The notes beneath the pieces are model-generated. The model was given only the letters and a program-made list of their open reading frames with translations, was not told the origin of the DNA and searched no databases. From contig NC_134124.1 in NCBI RefSeq assembly GCF_040939455.1, positions 29,463,138 to 29,527,137 on the forward strand: 64,000 nt of DNA, in the 5' to 3' direction. Origin of the DNA: Microcebus murinus (Eukaryota > Chordata > Mammalia > Primates > Cheirogaleidae). Shown here one piece after another: positions 36,421 to 47,609 of the stretch. The first letter of the stretch is position 1. Each line of letters opens with the position of its first letter. The translations under genes were made by a program, and so were the position numbers.

Positions 36421-37739
36421 GTAGAATAAACTCAAAGGGACAGACCCACATCAAGATGCATTATAATAAAACTGTGGAAAGCCAAAGATACAGAAATAAT
36501 TTTGAAAACAGCAAGTGAGAAGCAACTTGTCATACATGAGGAATTCTCAATAAGATTATCAGCAGATTTCTCCTCAAATATATTCAAAGAAAATGGTCAA
36601 CCCAAAATCCCATATCTTTGAAATTGTCCTTCAAAACTGAAAAAAGAAATTGAGACATTCCCAAATACAAAATAAACCTGATGACTATTTTACCACTAGA
36701 CCTGCCCTAAAAGAAATTCTAAAGGTAGTCCTATAGGTTGAAATGAATGGACACTGGACAGTAACTTGAAGCCATATAAAGAAATAAAGATCTCAGTAAA
36801 AGTAAATACATGAGAAATTAGTATTATTGTAACAATAGTGTATAACTCCATTTTTTGTTTTCTACATGATTTAACAGACTAATATAGTTTTTAAAAAATA
36901 ATTATTAGACCAAAAGCTAGTAATATTGTAACTTTGGTTTGCAATTATACATTTGGGTTTCTACATAATTTAAGATACCAATATATTTTTTAGAAAGATT
37001 GCTTTGTGTTTTGGACATACACTGTATGAAGCTATAATATTGTGACATTGACAACTGAAAGGGTGGGGACTGAGCTGTTAAGGAGCAGAGATTTTGTATG
37101 TTGTTTAAGTTAAGCAGTTTTAAATTCAAATTAGAGTGTTATAACTTTAAAATGTTAAATGAAATCCCCATGGTAACCCCAAGGGCAATAGTTAAAAAAT
37201 ATACCTAAAAAAGAAAATGAGAAAGGAACTTAAACACTTACAAGAAAAATAACCTAAACACAATAGAAGATCATAATGAAGGAACTGAGGGACAAAAAAG
37301 CTACGAGGTGTATAGAAAACAAATAGCAAATGATCAACGTAAGTCACTCCTTTTCAGTAATTACTTTAAATGTGGACAGATTAAACTATTCAATAAAAAT
37401 ATAGAAGAACATATTTTAAAAAATGATCCCTCTATATGTTGTCTATAAAAGACTGCTTTAAATCCAGAAACAAATAGGTTGAAAGCGAAAGAATGGAAAA
37501 GACTATTCTATGCAAATAGTAACCAAAAGAGAGAAGGAGTGGTTTATACTAGTATTTGCAAAACAGACTTTAAATCAAAAATGTTTTCAAGAGACAAAGA
37601 AGGATACATATTAAATATAATAAAACATTGAATACAGCAAGAAAATCTAACAATTATGAACATTTGTGCACCTAATAACAGATCATTAAAATAAATAAAG
37701 CAAAAATTGACAAAAATGATGGAATAGAAAGTTATACAA

Positions 37740-38075
37740 TAATAGTAGGAGACTTCACCACCCCACTCTCTACATTGAATATAACAGCCAGACAGAAGGT
37801 AAGTAAAGAAACAGAAGACTTGAACAATACAGTAAAGCAACTAGATCTAACACAGATATACAGAACACTCTACCTAATAACAGAATACACATTCTTCTCA
37901 AATGTACATGAAACATTTTCTAGGATATACCATATATTAGGCCACAAATTAAGTCTCAGCAGATTTAAAAAAAGGGTAAGTATCGTGCAAACTATCTTCT
38001 CCTACCACAATGGGATGAAATTAATTCATAACAGAAGGAAATTGAAAAATTCACAAATTCATGGAAGTTAAACAA
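37740..38075 (+). pseudogene. L1 ORF2 endonuclease C-terminal remnant
   Basis: The open stretch to 38071 contains LITEYTFFSNVHETFSRI and HILGHKLSLSRFKKRVSI, then SYHNGMKLIHNRRK. This corresponds to the end of the L1 apurinic-like endonuclease domain, in which the TFFS, HILGHK and (S)DHNGMKLE blocks are conserved. Here the catalytic DH of the last block reads YH, so even this domain is damaged. Preceded by eroded endonuclease sequence from about 37330. Confidence 0.8.
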
Positions 38076-39000
38076 CACAATCTTAAATAACCATTGGATC
38101 AAAGAAGAAATGACAAGGGAAATTAGAAAATATTTAGAGACAGATGAAAATAAAGACAGCATACAAAAACTATGAGACACAGTAAAAATAGTGTTAAGTG
38201 GGAAATTTACAGCTATACAAGCTTACATTAAAAAACAAGGCAGACCTCAATGCAACAACCTAACTTTAAAACCTAAGGAACTAAAAGAAAAAAAGAAGAA
38301 AGAAGAAAAAAGAAAAACCTAAACCTAAGACTAGCGGCAGGAAGGAAATAATAAAGATCAGAGGAAAGATAAACAAATAGAGAAATGAGAAATAGTAGAG
38401 AAAACCAACGAGACCAAAAATTGGGACTTTGAAAAGAACAATAAAACTGACAAATGTTTCTTTCACTAGATGGACTAATTTAGAGAGAGAAATGTGTTGA
38501 ATTACTAAAATTACAAATAAAAGTAGGACATTACTACCAATTCTAGAAAATAAAGATTATAAGACAGAACCATGACCAACTGTATGTCAACAAATTGGCT
38601 AACCTAAAACAAACAGATTAATCCCTATAAATAATAAAAGATACTAAGACTTGACTATGAAGAATAAAGATCCGTAATTACTGAGAACAATGGGAACACA
38701 TAAATAAATGAAACCACAAATAAATGAAAACACATTAGCCTGGACATTGGCTTAGGCAAAGACTTTGTGACTAAGGTCCTAAAAGCAAATGCAACAAAAA
38801 CAAAAATAAACAAATTAGAATTAATTAAACTAAAAAGCTTCTTCACAACAAAAGAAGTAAATAGGAAATCTACAAAATGGAAGAAAATATTCAAACTATG
38901 CCTTGACAAGGGACTAATATCCAGACTCTATAAGGAATTCAAACAACTCAACAATTAATTCTAAATACAACTAAAACTCTAAAGCTCTTCACAACAGTGT

Positions 39001-40140
39001 ATTTTCAACAATTTCTTAGATATGACACTTAGAGTACAGGGAACAAAAAAAAAATAGACAAATTGAATTTCATTAAAAAATTTAAAATGTGTGCATCATA
39101 AGACACAATCAACAAAGTAAAAATCAACCCACAGAATGGGAGAAATTATCTGTAAATCATGTATCTGATAATGGCTTAATATCTAGAATATATAGAGAAT
39201 GAAAACTCAATAATAAAGATACAAACAACCAGTTCAAAAATGGTCAAAGGACTTAAATAGACAATTTCTCCAAAGAAGACATAAAAATGGCCAATAAAGA
39301 CATAAAAAGATACTCAACATCATTAATCATTTGGAAAATGAAATCTAAAACCAGAATGAGATACCACCTCACACCCATTAAGATGGCTACTATAAAATTA
39401 AAAGCAGAAAATAAGTATTGGGAAAGACGTAGAGAATTTGAAGCCTTGTGCATTGTCGGTGGGAATGTAAAATGGTATAGACTGTGGAAAACAGTATGGG
39501 AGCTGTGAAAAAGAATAAAAATAGAATTACCATGTGATCCAGCAATTACACTTCTGAGTATATATTCAAAAGAACTGAAAACAGAGTCTTGGGGAGATAT
39601 TTGTACATCCATGTTCATAGCAACATTATTTATAATAACTAAAATGTGGAAGCAACCAAGTTTCCACTAACAGATAAGTGGATAAGCAAAATGTTTTGTG
39701 TACACACAATGGAACAGTATTCAGGCCTTCAAAGGAAAGGAAATTCTGACATTTGCTATAACATGAATGAGCCTTGAGGATGTTTTGCTAAGTGAAGTAA
39801 GTCAGTGACAAAAAGATAATTACTATAGTTAGAATAATCAAAATCATACAGATAGAAAGTAACATGGTGTTTTGCAGGGCCTATGAGGAGGAAGGATTGG
39901 GGAGTTATTGTTTAATGGGTATAGACATAGAGTTTCAGTTTTGCAAGATGAAAATAACTCTGTAGATGGATGGTGGTGATGGTCACACAATCCATCACAC
40001 ATCAATATGGCTAATGTGGTTTTTGCCATTGAATTGTACACTTAAAAATGGTTGAAAGTTTGCTCCTGTGCTAATGGCATTTAAAAAATGTTTGGTGGTA
40101 AATTTTACATTGTATGTATTTTATCACAATTTTAAAAATT
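39001..40140 (+). mobile_element. Second old L1 3' fragment, plus strand, overlapping the first in ORF2 content
   Basis: Starts in ORF2 with the same segment that ends the previous element, continues through the end of ORF2 ('gataccacctcacacccatt', 'ggtgggaatgtaaaatggta', 'catgtgatccagcaattaca') and finishes with an L1 3' UTR ('tgaattgtacacttaaaaat', 'attttatcacaattttaaaa'). About 1.14 kb. Confidence 0.88.
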
Positions 40141-40149
40141 TAGAGAAAA

Positions 40150-40300
40150 AAGAAAACACAGATATTATCTCTTTTTGTAAAAGAAATTAAGTCTTTAAGG
40201 ACCCAGGGGAATTGCTTACATTACACAGTTCTAGCAGAACTGGAGCTCAAATTGCAATTTCTACATCTCTAACTTTCACATTAATCCAGACTGAATCTGT
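40150..40300 (+). repeat. MIR SINE fragment
   Basis: Reads 'aaggacccaggggaattgct', 'cacagttctagcagaactgg' and 'agctcaaattgcaatttcta', a plus-strand MIR 3' part. It directly follows the L1 3' end. Confidence 0.6.
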
Positions 40301-40417
40301 TAAAGTAAATTTACCCTAGTTACAAGTGAAAGGTAGGAACACACAATGGTGCTAATTCTGTCTGACTCAACCCACACCTTTTTCTAGTTAAAACCTTAAG
40401 AACAAATATCCAGTGTT

Positions 40418-40435
40418 AAAAAAAAAAAAAAAAAA
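40418..40435 (+). repeat. (A)18 tract
   Basis: Pure run of 18 A. No retroelement body is recognised immediately upstream besides the MIR. Confidence 0.98.
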
Positions 40436-40880
40436 GCTAAGTTAATTTATAGTCTGCTCATGGTGTGTACATTATTTTAACAACTGAAAATGTTTTGTTG
40501 AGTAAAAGTATGCAAAAATCCCTGAGTTAAGCTATTGAATGATTCCAGCAACAAAGTTAAGTGGAGTAATGGTGACTACCAATTCATTTCCCACTTTTTG
40601 TATAGAATACCATTCTTTTTAAATTAATCTAACCAAATTCCAAATATGTGAGATTTTTTATCTATTTCTTTTTTAGTCATTATTGTCTATTTAAAGTACA
40701 AATGGAGAGTTTTCCCTAAGTTGGAACTGAACCCCGTGGAAAATACATACAGGCACTGTCCAAGGTATTCATCCCCAAACAAATTTCTAAATAAACATTC
40801 TAATTCATTGCAGAGAAAGCTTATAAATGTTTCATCTTGCAACATAAGTAATATAATGACCCTACACAAGAATATAAAGG

Positions 40881-40897
40881 ATATATATATATATATA
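40881..40897 (+). repeat. (AT)8 microsatellite
   Basis: Pure dinucleotide run. Confidence 0.95.
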
Positions 40898-41154
40898 AGT
40901 GCAATTTTTTTCACGTAAAAAGTTAACTTTAGGATTGTTAATCAAAGATGTTAGATTTAAAAAACCCTCAATAATGAAAAATATACACCTACATTTGACT
41001 ATAATTTGTTCTATATATCGTCATTTAAACTGCATCTTAAAGAGCTATTTCCTAGTTGAGATGTTGTGTTGACTCCAAACCATTGAAATAATTATCTTGT
41101 TTTTAACACGTTTTCAGTTTTTAAAACTAATAAATGTTGAATATTCCATGTAAA

Positions 41155-41370
41155 TCCAGGTGTCTGCTAAGGCCTTTATGTATTATCTAATTTTCTTCTT
41201 ACAATTTCCCAATAAGTTCAGTAAAGTTATTATCCTAATATTTCAAATAAGAATATTGAAGCTCTAAAAATGTGTCACTTACAGCAAGTTAAGCAGATGG
41301 CAAGCTAACAGACCAAGATTTATACCTAAGCAGTTGGATCTCAGAACCCTCACCTTGAAGTATTATTTTA
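41155..41370 (+). repeat. MIR SINE
   Basis: Reads 'gttattatcctaatatttca', 'gcagatggcaagctaacaga' and 'tcagaaccctcaccttgaag', in MIR order. Confidence 0.65.
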
Positions 41371-41374
41371 TACT

Positions 41375-42335
41375 ATGCCTGGGCAGACCTTATCCATAAA
41401 TAGAAAACTAGGAGGCATTTCCTGGAAGAGTTCCCTCTGTCAATTCTTTTTTAAAAGGAGAGGGAGTCACCATTTATCATATTTCACTGACTCCTAAAAA
41501 TTCACAAAGCCTGATATTTTCTTCATCTGAGTCTATTTCAGTCTATATCTGTAATAAAAGACACACACTCAAATGCTTTAAGGAATAAAGAATGGCAGGG
41601 CACATGTATGAAGAGATGTTGCTGTGTAGATAAACATGTGGGGGATCCTTGCTTTAGTCTCTTTTGTTCATTCAAGCATGGGCAACAACCACCTGATTAA
41701 AAATGGATGGAATGCAGGAACTATTGGCTTATATAATAGTCAAGTCTAGAGGTAACATGGAATTTTGAATTTATTTACTCTAATGACTATGCTTCCCTTA
41801 AATTCTCCTCATCCTGTATTCCTTCATATAGGGTTTTATCTTCCAGAGGGTAGCAAGATAGCTGCAGCAGTTCCAAGCCTCATAATCATGAGTACTTGTA
41901 TCTAGAAGGAAGGAGAGGGACAGTGGTGGAATCTAAAATTGGGTGAGATTAAACATGGTATTACTGAGAACCAGAAAACTACAAAGAGGCATAGAGTTTG
42001 GTGTTTGATCCATGGGATTGCCAAGGAGGGGATTCTAGGAATGCCAGAAATGGACCTGAAATCAACACTTGGAGAAAGTAACCAGAAGGACTACAAGAAA
42101 TGACATAAACTGGGGGAATGTGACAGTATCACCAACAATGTTTTTTCCAGGATCCTTTTAAATAGGCTGCTTTTGACCCACTAAAAGTATCACTCTCAAT
42201 GTACCGTATAATCCATAAGTGTTCGGCACAAACTGAAATCAATTCGTATGCCATTAGGCATTATCCCAAATCAGTTTAACAATTCACTGTTCCAATGACC
42301 CATATGATTGCCACTATTCTTACCACCTTCTTTCT
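41375..42335. other. Unique sequence, no gene seen
   Basis: No recognised repeat or credible open frame. Confidence 0.4.
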
Positions 42336-42337
42336 AT

Positions 42338-42550
42338 CATATACTGAGCTCTTATTATCTGCCAGACACAATTCTAAATTTGACATATATTAACTTATTA
42401 ATCTTACAAGATTGTTTTTCTCATTTTACAGATGACAACACATAACTTTACAAAAGTCAAATGAGTTGCCAAAGGTCAGAGGCCTTAGGAAGTGATAGGC
42501 CCCAGATTTAGTTTCAAATCTGCCAGACTTCAAAACATGGATATTTTATT
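42338..42550 (+). repeat. MIR SINE, nearly full length
   Basis: Reads 'tactgagctcttattatctg', 'ccagacacaattctaaattt', 'ctcattttacagatgacaac' and 'agttgccaaaggtcagaggc', the standard MIR core in plus orientation. Confidence 0.88.
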
Positions 42551-43229
42551 ACAAAGTGATTTTGCCTTCACTGCCCTTATCTCCAGAACCACCACCATAC
42601 CAGAAATGAGCATGATCCCACCACACTATTTGAGAAGAACTAATGTCATAGGCACAACCTTCTGGGGAACAAATGTATTTTTAAAAATTTTTACAGCTAA
42701 ATAAACTACATTGTTTTAATATAACTAGACACATATATCATGCATATATATCTAGCTTGTACATGACCTTTTTCTTTGATACTCATCTTTGCTTTGATTT
42801 TTCCACTCCAGGGTTAACATGTTCACTGAGTAGGTATACAGACATTTATTGAAGGCCCAATACTCCTAGGACTCAATTATAATTGCCCAATCATCATTTA
42901 TATATTTCAGATATCCTTGATCATATTGCCCAGAAATAATAGACATTTTCCTACCTGATTCTTTTCTTCCTACTTTCAATGAAACTAAAAATGGAAAATC
43001 TTTTTTTGAAAAAAAATCAAGAGTTTAGAACATTCTTTTAGTTCCAGAGAATTTGGAGCTAATGGTCAATATAGATAAAATGGACTTGTTTATGTTTGTT
43101 TGTTTGTTGATTTTGTATTTATTTTCATTTGGTATTTGGTTAATAGTTTAGTTAAGAGTAAAGAAACAGTCTTCCTCCTTTTTCACTTGCTATATATCAT
43201 GTGTTATGTGTGGGGCAGGAATCCCATCC

Positions 43230-43350
43230 TGGTGAGTCCCTCTTGAAATTAGAACATATCACCCTTATCTGTAGCACTTTCCAACACTCAGCACAGTGTC
43301 TTGCCCTTTGTAGATTCTGAACATATGTTTGTAAGATGGCTAGATTTGTT
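43230..43350 (+). repeat. L2 3' end fragment
   Basis: Reads 'caacactcagcacagtgtct' and 'gattctgaacatatgtttgt', like the L2 terminal region. Confidence 0.5.
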
Positions 43351-43354
43351 GTAT

Positions 43355-44750
43355 TTTAAAATGTGTGAGTTGATTAGTAAAAACTAAAAATATGAGCTGT
43401 GTAATATCATTCTTAATGTTGTTCTATGAAATGTATTCTTAAAATGTACAGATTCACTTTTTCCTTCAGTGTTTTTTGGGGTGAAATAGTCCAGTGGAAA
43501 CCATGAGTCATTTTTGATGTGGAAAGGAAAGCCTCGTGCTGCAAGGAAGTCATGTAGAGAATTTGTAAAGAGAACAGAATAAACCACCTCATCCTGGGCT
43601 CTCAGCATCATGGCTCTTGATGACTTAGGATTCCTTCACAATCAAGTACAAATGAGTCTGTGTCTTTAAAAAATAAAGCTCATTTTTTATAGGAGACAGT
43701 TTATAGTTTATCAAAAACATGCATTAAGGTGTTTAATAAATCATGCTGCATACAACCCAGGGACAAGAAAGCACAATTATCTAAAATAAAATACACTAGG
43801 AATACAAGGAAAACATAGATTCTTAGTATGATACACAGTATCCTTATAATCAAAAAATATTTATCGATGGTCTACCATGTTTAAAGTAGTGAAGAAATAA
43901 AAAGACACAATCTTTTTCCTGAGAAAATGTAAAAGGCCTGGCTTCTATAACATTTAGTGCAAATGTTAATATTTGACTAATTTTAATTTTTTTATAGTTT
44001 AGTAAGAAATGAATTAACACTCCCCACTACAAAAGCTAATGGATTTGTCTTAAGGTAAAGGGTATTGCTTGTAGTAGAAATACTATAAAATCAGCAGAGA
44101 TGAATCCCAGCTTGTGGCTTCTTCAGCAGATGGTCAGTGTCTCACCTCACACTACTTTGGTTGTGCCATTTCCAGCACTATCTTGATCAGATTTCCAGAA
44201 GGCAGGTCTCCAAAGTACCTCAGAGGTTGGAGTTCTGACAGTGAGATGACAAGGGAATTCATACTCCTGACCTAATGACTCTAAATAATTTATTGATTGA
44301 GTCAGATATATAGTTTCCACAGAACCAGAAGGCTGTCACTCAAATAACCCTTTTCCCCTTACTTGGTATAGATGAATCCAACCATGTTTTATAATTGCTC
44401 TTTCAATCATAAGCAAGAAGAAGATGAAGAAATCCTCAGCTGGAACTTCAGTCACTGGGGAAAGAAAAATCTGGTAGTGGCTGCTTCATTTAGAACACTA
44501 TTGGTGTCACAAGAGGGCAGGGGAGACAAGGAGTAAGGGTTATCAGAGAATAGGGGACATTAGCAGAAAAATACATTCCTACTTTTTTATCTTTTGTGAA
44601 GAGAATATCCCATCAATTTCTCTTCATACTAATAAACAGGGCCACTTCTTTGATTTAGGAGGTATTTTCAGTGTCATCTGCCAGACACTTATATGTGTAG
44701 GGGGAGGGGGTTAAGCATTTTGAAGTAGGCCTTGTGGACTACTCCAGGGA
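43355..44750. other. Unique sequence, no gene seen
   Basis: No recognised repeat apart from a weak old-repeat match near 43847-43930. Open frames are short and featureless. Confidence 0.4.
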
Positions 44751-44754
44751 ACAA

Positions 44755-44970
44755 GCATAGGGTGACAGAATCTGTTTTGGCTTTGAAATTAAGCAGAATA
44801 GACCCAGTTGACCCATCTATTATCTCTGTGATTTGGGACAACTTACCACTAAGAATATTAATTTTCCAAGTGGATAAAATGGGAATAATAAAATCTGTCT
44901 CAGTATTGTTATTAGTTCCCAGAGTACTGGCATAGAAAGAGAAGTTTAATAAATAGTGATTCCCTTTCCA
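44755..44970 (-). repeat. MIR SINE
   Basis: Plus strand reads 'gtgatttgggacaacttacc', 'aagtggataaaatgggaata' and 'ttcccagagtactggcatag', the reversed MIR core. Confidence 0.8.
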
Positions 44971-45354
44971 CCCCTGGAAAAATTTCTATTCATGCAATGC
45001 CTTGCTTACAGTTCTGCATATCTCTGGCCCTATAGAGGTATGAGTTATGCCTATGGATTTATCTATCTGCAGACTTTAGGACTCAACGTGATCCTAGACA
45101 GATAGAAGAAGGCATGAGCAGGAATTCATCAGCCTACTACCAAATCCACAATGCTACTGCTTCCACTCTGACTTTCTAACTAATAGCCAGGTTTTGTCTT
45201 CTTCCTTGTGATCAAGGAAGGTAGAGACAAGACACTGCCTTGTACCTTTGCAGTTTTCTTTCTTCATTTCTATCTTTGTCTTGATTCTTTACTCCAAGGC
45301 TAATATTTTAACTAAGCAATTTAACAGAAATTTGTGGGGATCAAGAGTGAAATA

Positions 45355-45682
45355 AGGGCGGGCATGGTGGCTCATGTCTGTAATCCTAGCACTGTGGGAG
45401 GCCAAGCGGACGGATTGCTCAAGGTCGGGAGTTAGAAACCAGCCTGAACAAGAGCAAGACCCCGTCTCTACTATAAATAGAAAGAAATAATTGGCCAACC
45501 AATATATATAGAAAAAAATTAGTCGGGCATGGTAGTGCATGCCTGTAGTCCCAGCTACTTAGGAGGCTGAGGCAGAAGGATTGCTTGAGCCCAGGAGTTT
45601 GAGGTTGCTGTGAGGTAGGCTGACGCCACGGCACTCACTCTAGCCTGAGCAACAAAGCAAGACTCTGTCTCAAAAAAAAAAA
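45355..45682 (+). mobile_element. Strepsirrhine-type Alu, full length, with target-site duplication
   Basis: Alu start GGGCGGGCATGGTGGCTCA, the lineage-typical linker (TATAAATAGAAAG, GGCCAACCAATATATATAG), the second monomer and a poly-A tail. AAGAGTGAAATA at 45343-45354 is matched by AAGAGTAAAATA at 45683-45694, with one mismatch. Minus-strand open frames here are Alu shadows. Confidence 0.95.
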
Positions 45683-46049
45683 AAGAGTAAAATAGGAGAA
45701 GATACACAAATCCTTATGTATATATTTCCTATGTCCTTGATTCTTGTTACCTAGAAATCTTGATATCTTTTTATCTGTGTCTTGCCTACTGTGGTGAGCT
45801 GTTTCACTGTTCCATTGTTATCCCCCTTCATCAGCTACCAAGGTCCTGCCCATCTGTGATTTGATACACCTTGAATTTAAACAAGAAACTTTTTAATATA
45901 AAGTATTTGAGAAGACAGATCATCTACACGTTACAAATGTTATAATACAAGACAATTCATGACAAGAATACATAGGCAAACTTTAGAATAGCCTCTAATT
46001 CTGCCCAATCTCCCACCATGTACATCCTTTTCTGTACTAAGTCATGCTG

Positions 46050-47045
46050 TTTCTACATAGAATTCTTTTAAATCCACTGTCCTCTTACCATTTTATTTGC
46101 TACTTCATTTCTGGCTCTTTTCCCCTCACACCTGGGCTATCACAAAACCTACTCCCTAGGCTGTCTGCTGACAATCAGTCCTCTTGATTTCTGCTAGATT
46201 TATCTTTCTAAAAGCCAGATATGATCATATTATTCTTCTGACCATCTCTTGTAGAACAAAAGAGTTCCTATGTGTGGAATCGAAGGTCCTTTAAAATCTA
46301 CTCTCCATCAATGTTTTTAGTCTCAGTCCTGCCTTTACCATTTGTGTTACTCATTTTTCCTTAAACATATCATATGGTGTCATTCTCTTGTGCTGTCTCC
46401 CTGCTCTGTCTGGAATTCCTTTCTTTACCATGGTGCTTAGAAAAATTCTACCCATTCTCTGTACTTCTGCCCTATTTAAAAATCACACATCTGGTTATTT
46501 TATCCTCCTGGATTAATTTCTCAGTGACTTCACATACAATAGGGGGTAAAACTATATAGTCCTTAGTAGGAAGGATAATAAAGGATATGTTGTACTTCAT
46601 ACCCAAGGACTACTTCGGCCTTGCCCCCTGACTGACTAGACCTAAGAAGCTCACCCAACTTTGAACATGCCTATATAGGCAATGATATTTCAGCCCTCCA
46701 TACCTTTCCTTATAGGCTCAGCACCTGTAACATGCTGAGCCACAAATGAACTTCACCCTGGCCATCTGGCAATTCCATTTTATTCTTCAAGTCTCAGTAG
46801 GCCTTGTCTTTTCCTTGTGAAGCCATTCCTCACCCACCCAAGCAGGTGCCTGACTCCTTGATGCCCTCATTCAATATGTTTCTGTTACTGCCCTTATCTC
46901 TCTGTCAATCATTTTTAACAGGCCATCTTCTCTACTAGACTGTGAACTCTTTAAGGGAAGACACTATGTCTTATTTGTATGTGCACTTCGAGTATCTAGC
47001 ATAACACCTGGTTCATAATAGCTACTTAATATATATTGTAAAATA
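46050..47045 (+). mobile_element. LINE-2 (L2) 3' segment, about 1 kb
   Basis: L2 phrases occur in order: 'atctttctaaaagccagata', 'gtctggaattcctttcttta', 'ttcaagtctcagtaggcctt', 'actagactgtgaactcttta', and 3' 'tagcataacacctggttcat' with a terminal 'aaaataaatag'. The part 46550-46780 is not L2-like and may be an insertion or decayed. Confidence 0.82.
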
Positions 47046-47139
47046 AATAGAAAAAAATCCTTTTTATGAAATCTTTATAATCCTCTCATGTGTAATTAAT
47101 TGATACTTTGTCTAAGTCTCATAGTATCCAAGTCCCAAG

Positions 47140-47330
47140 GACTTAGAGTCTGCCTTTGTGGGTTCAAATTATTGACCTCTCCTCACTAAGAAATCACTTT
47201 TAAAGTATCTAATCTTCAGTTTCCTCATCTCTAAATAATATATATCTGTGAAATGAACAGATAATGCCACATAGTAACCAGTTCATAGAAAAATGAACAG
47301 GATAATGCCATGTAGCAATCAGTTAGCAAG
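47140..47330 (-). repeat. MIR SINE with internal 40-bp tandem duplication
   Basis: Plus strand has 'tcttcagtttcctcatctct', the reversed MIR core. The part at 47251-47283 (AAATGAACAG, ATAATGCCAC, AGTAACCAGTT) recurs imperfectly at 47291-47324. Confidence 0.72.
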
Positions 47331-47392
47331 TCTTAGATAGTGTAAATTTTGATATTGGTGGTGGCAAAATTAGTATTTTTTTGTGTGTTATC

Positions 47393-47449
47393 AACTTATA
47401 ATTAATTAATATTAACTTATAATTAACTAAAATATTAACTTATAATTAA
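47393..47449 (+). repeat. Three copies of AACTTATAATTAA
   Basis: Copies at 47393-47405, 47414-47426 and 47437-47449, spaced 21 and 23 bp. Each contains TAATTAA. Confidence 0.93.
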
Positions 47450-47540
47450 TTTCATGTATCTTTTTCTCCCAGGTCATGATTACTTGAGGGCTGCTACCAT
47501 ATTCATCTTTATATTAACAGATTCTAGAACATTGCCTGTT

Positions 47541-47605
47541 ACTTATGTATATTTGAAAGGAATTGAAACTTATGCTACTTATGTATATTTGAAAGGAATT
47601 GAAAC
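47541..47605 (+). repeat. 29-bp exact direct repeat, period 36
   Basis: The 29-mer beginning ACTTATGTATATTTGAAAGG at 47541-47569 is repeated exactly at 47577-47605, with 7 bp between. Confidence 0.95.
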
Positions 47606-47609
47606 ATTG

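Larger units (their letters stand above)
35094..38956 (+). mobile_element. Old L1 (L1M type) with ORF1 and part of ORF2, internally deleted
   Basis: Starts near 'actgtgggaagatggcagag', an L1 5' end. Then come ORF1 remnants (35763-36420), a long inter-ORF spacer, an ORF2 endonuclease-end segment (about 37740-38075) and linker. The sequence then jumps near 38640-38720 to the ORF2 region after the polymerase, so the reverse transcriptase is missing. It stops at about 38956 in mid ORF2, without a 3' UTR. Stops are frequent. Confidence 0.85.

Noticed and set aside
35094..38956. HAL1 (half-L1) element, since ORF1 is followed by a long spacer
   Set aside because: HAL1 lacks ORF2, but this copy has clear endonuclease and post-polymerase ORF2 segments, so an internally deleted old L1 fits better.
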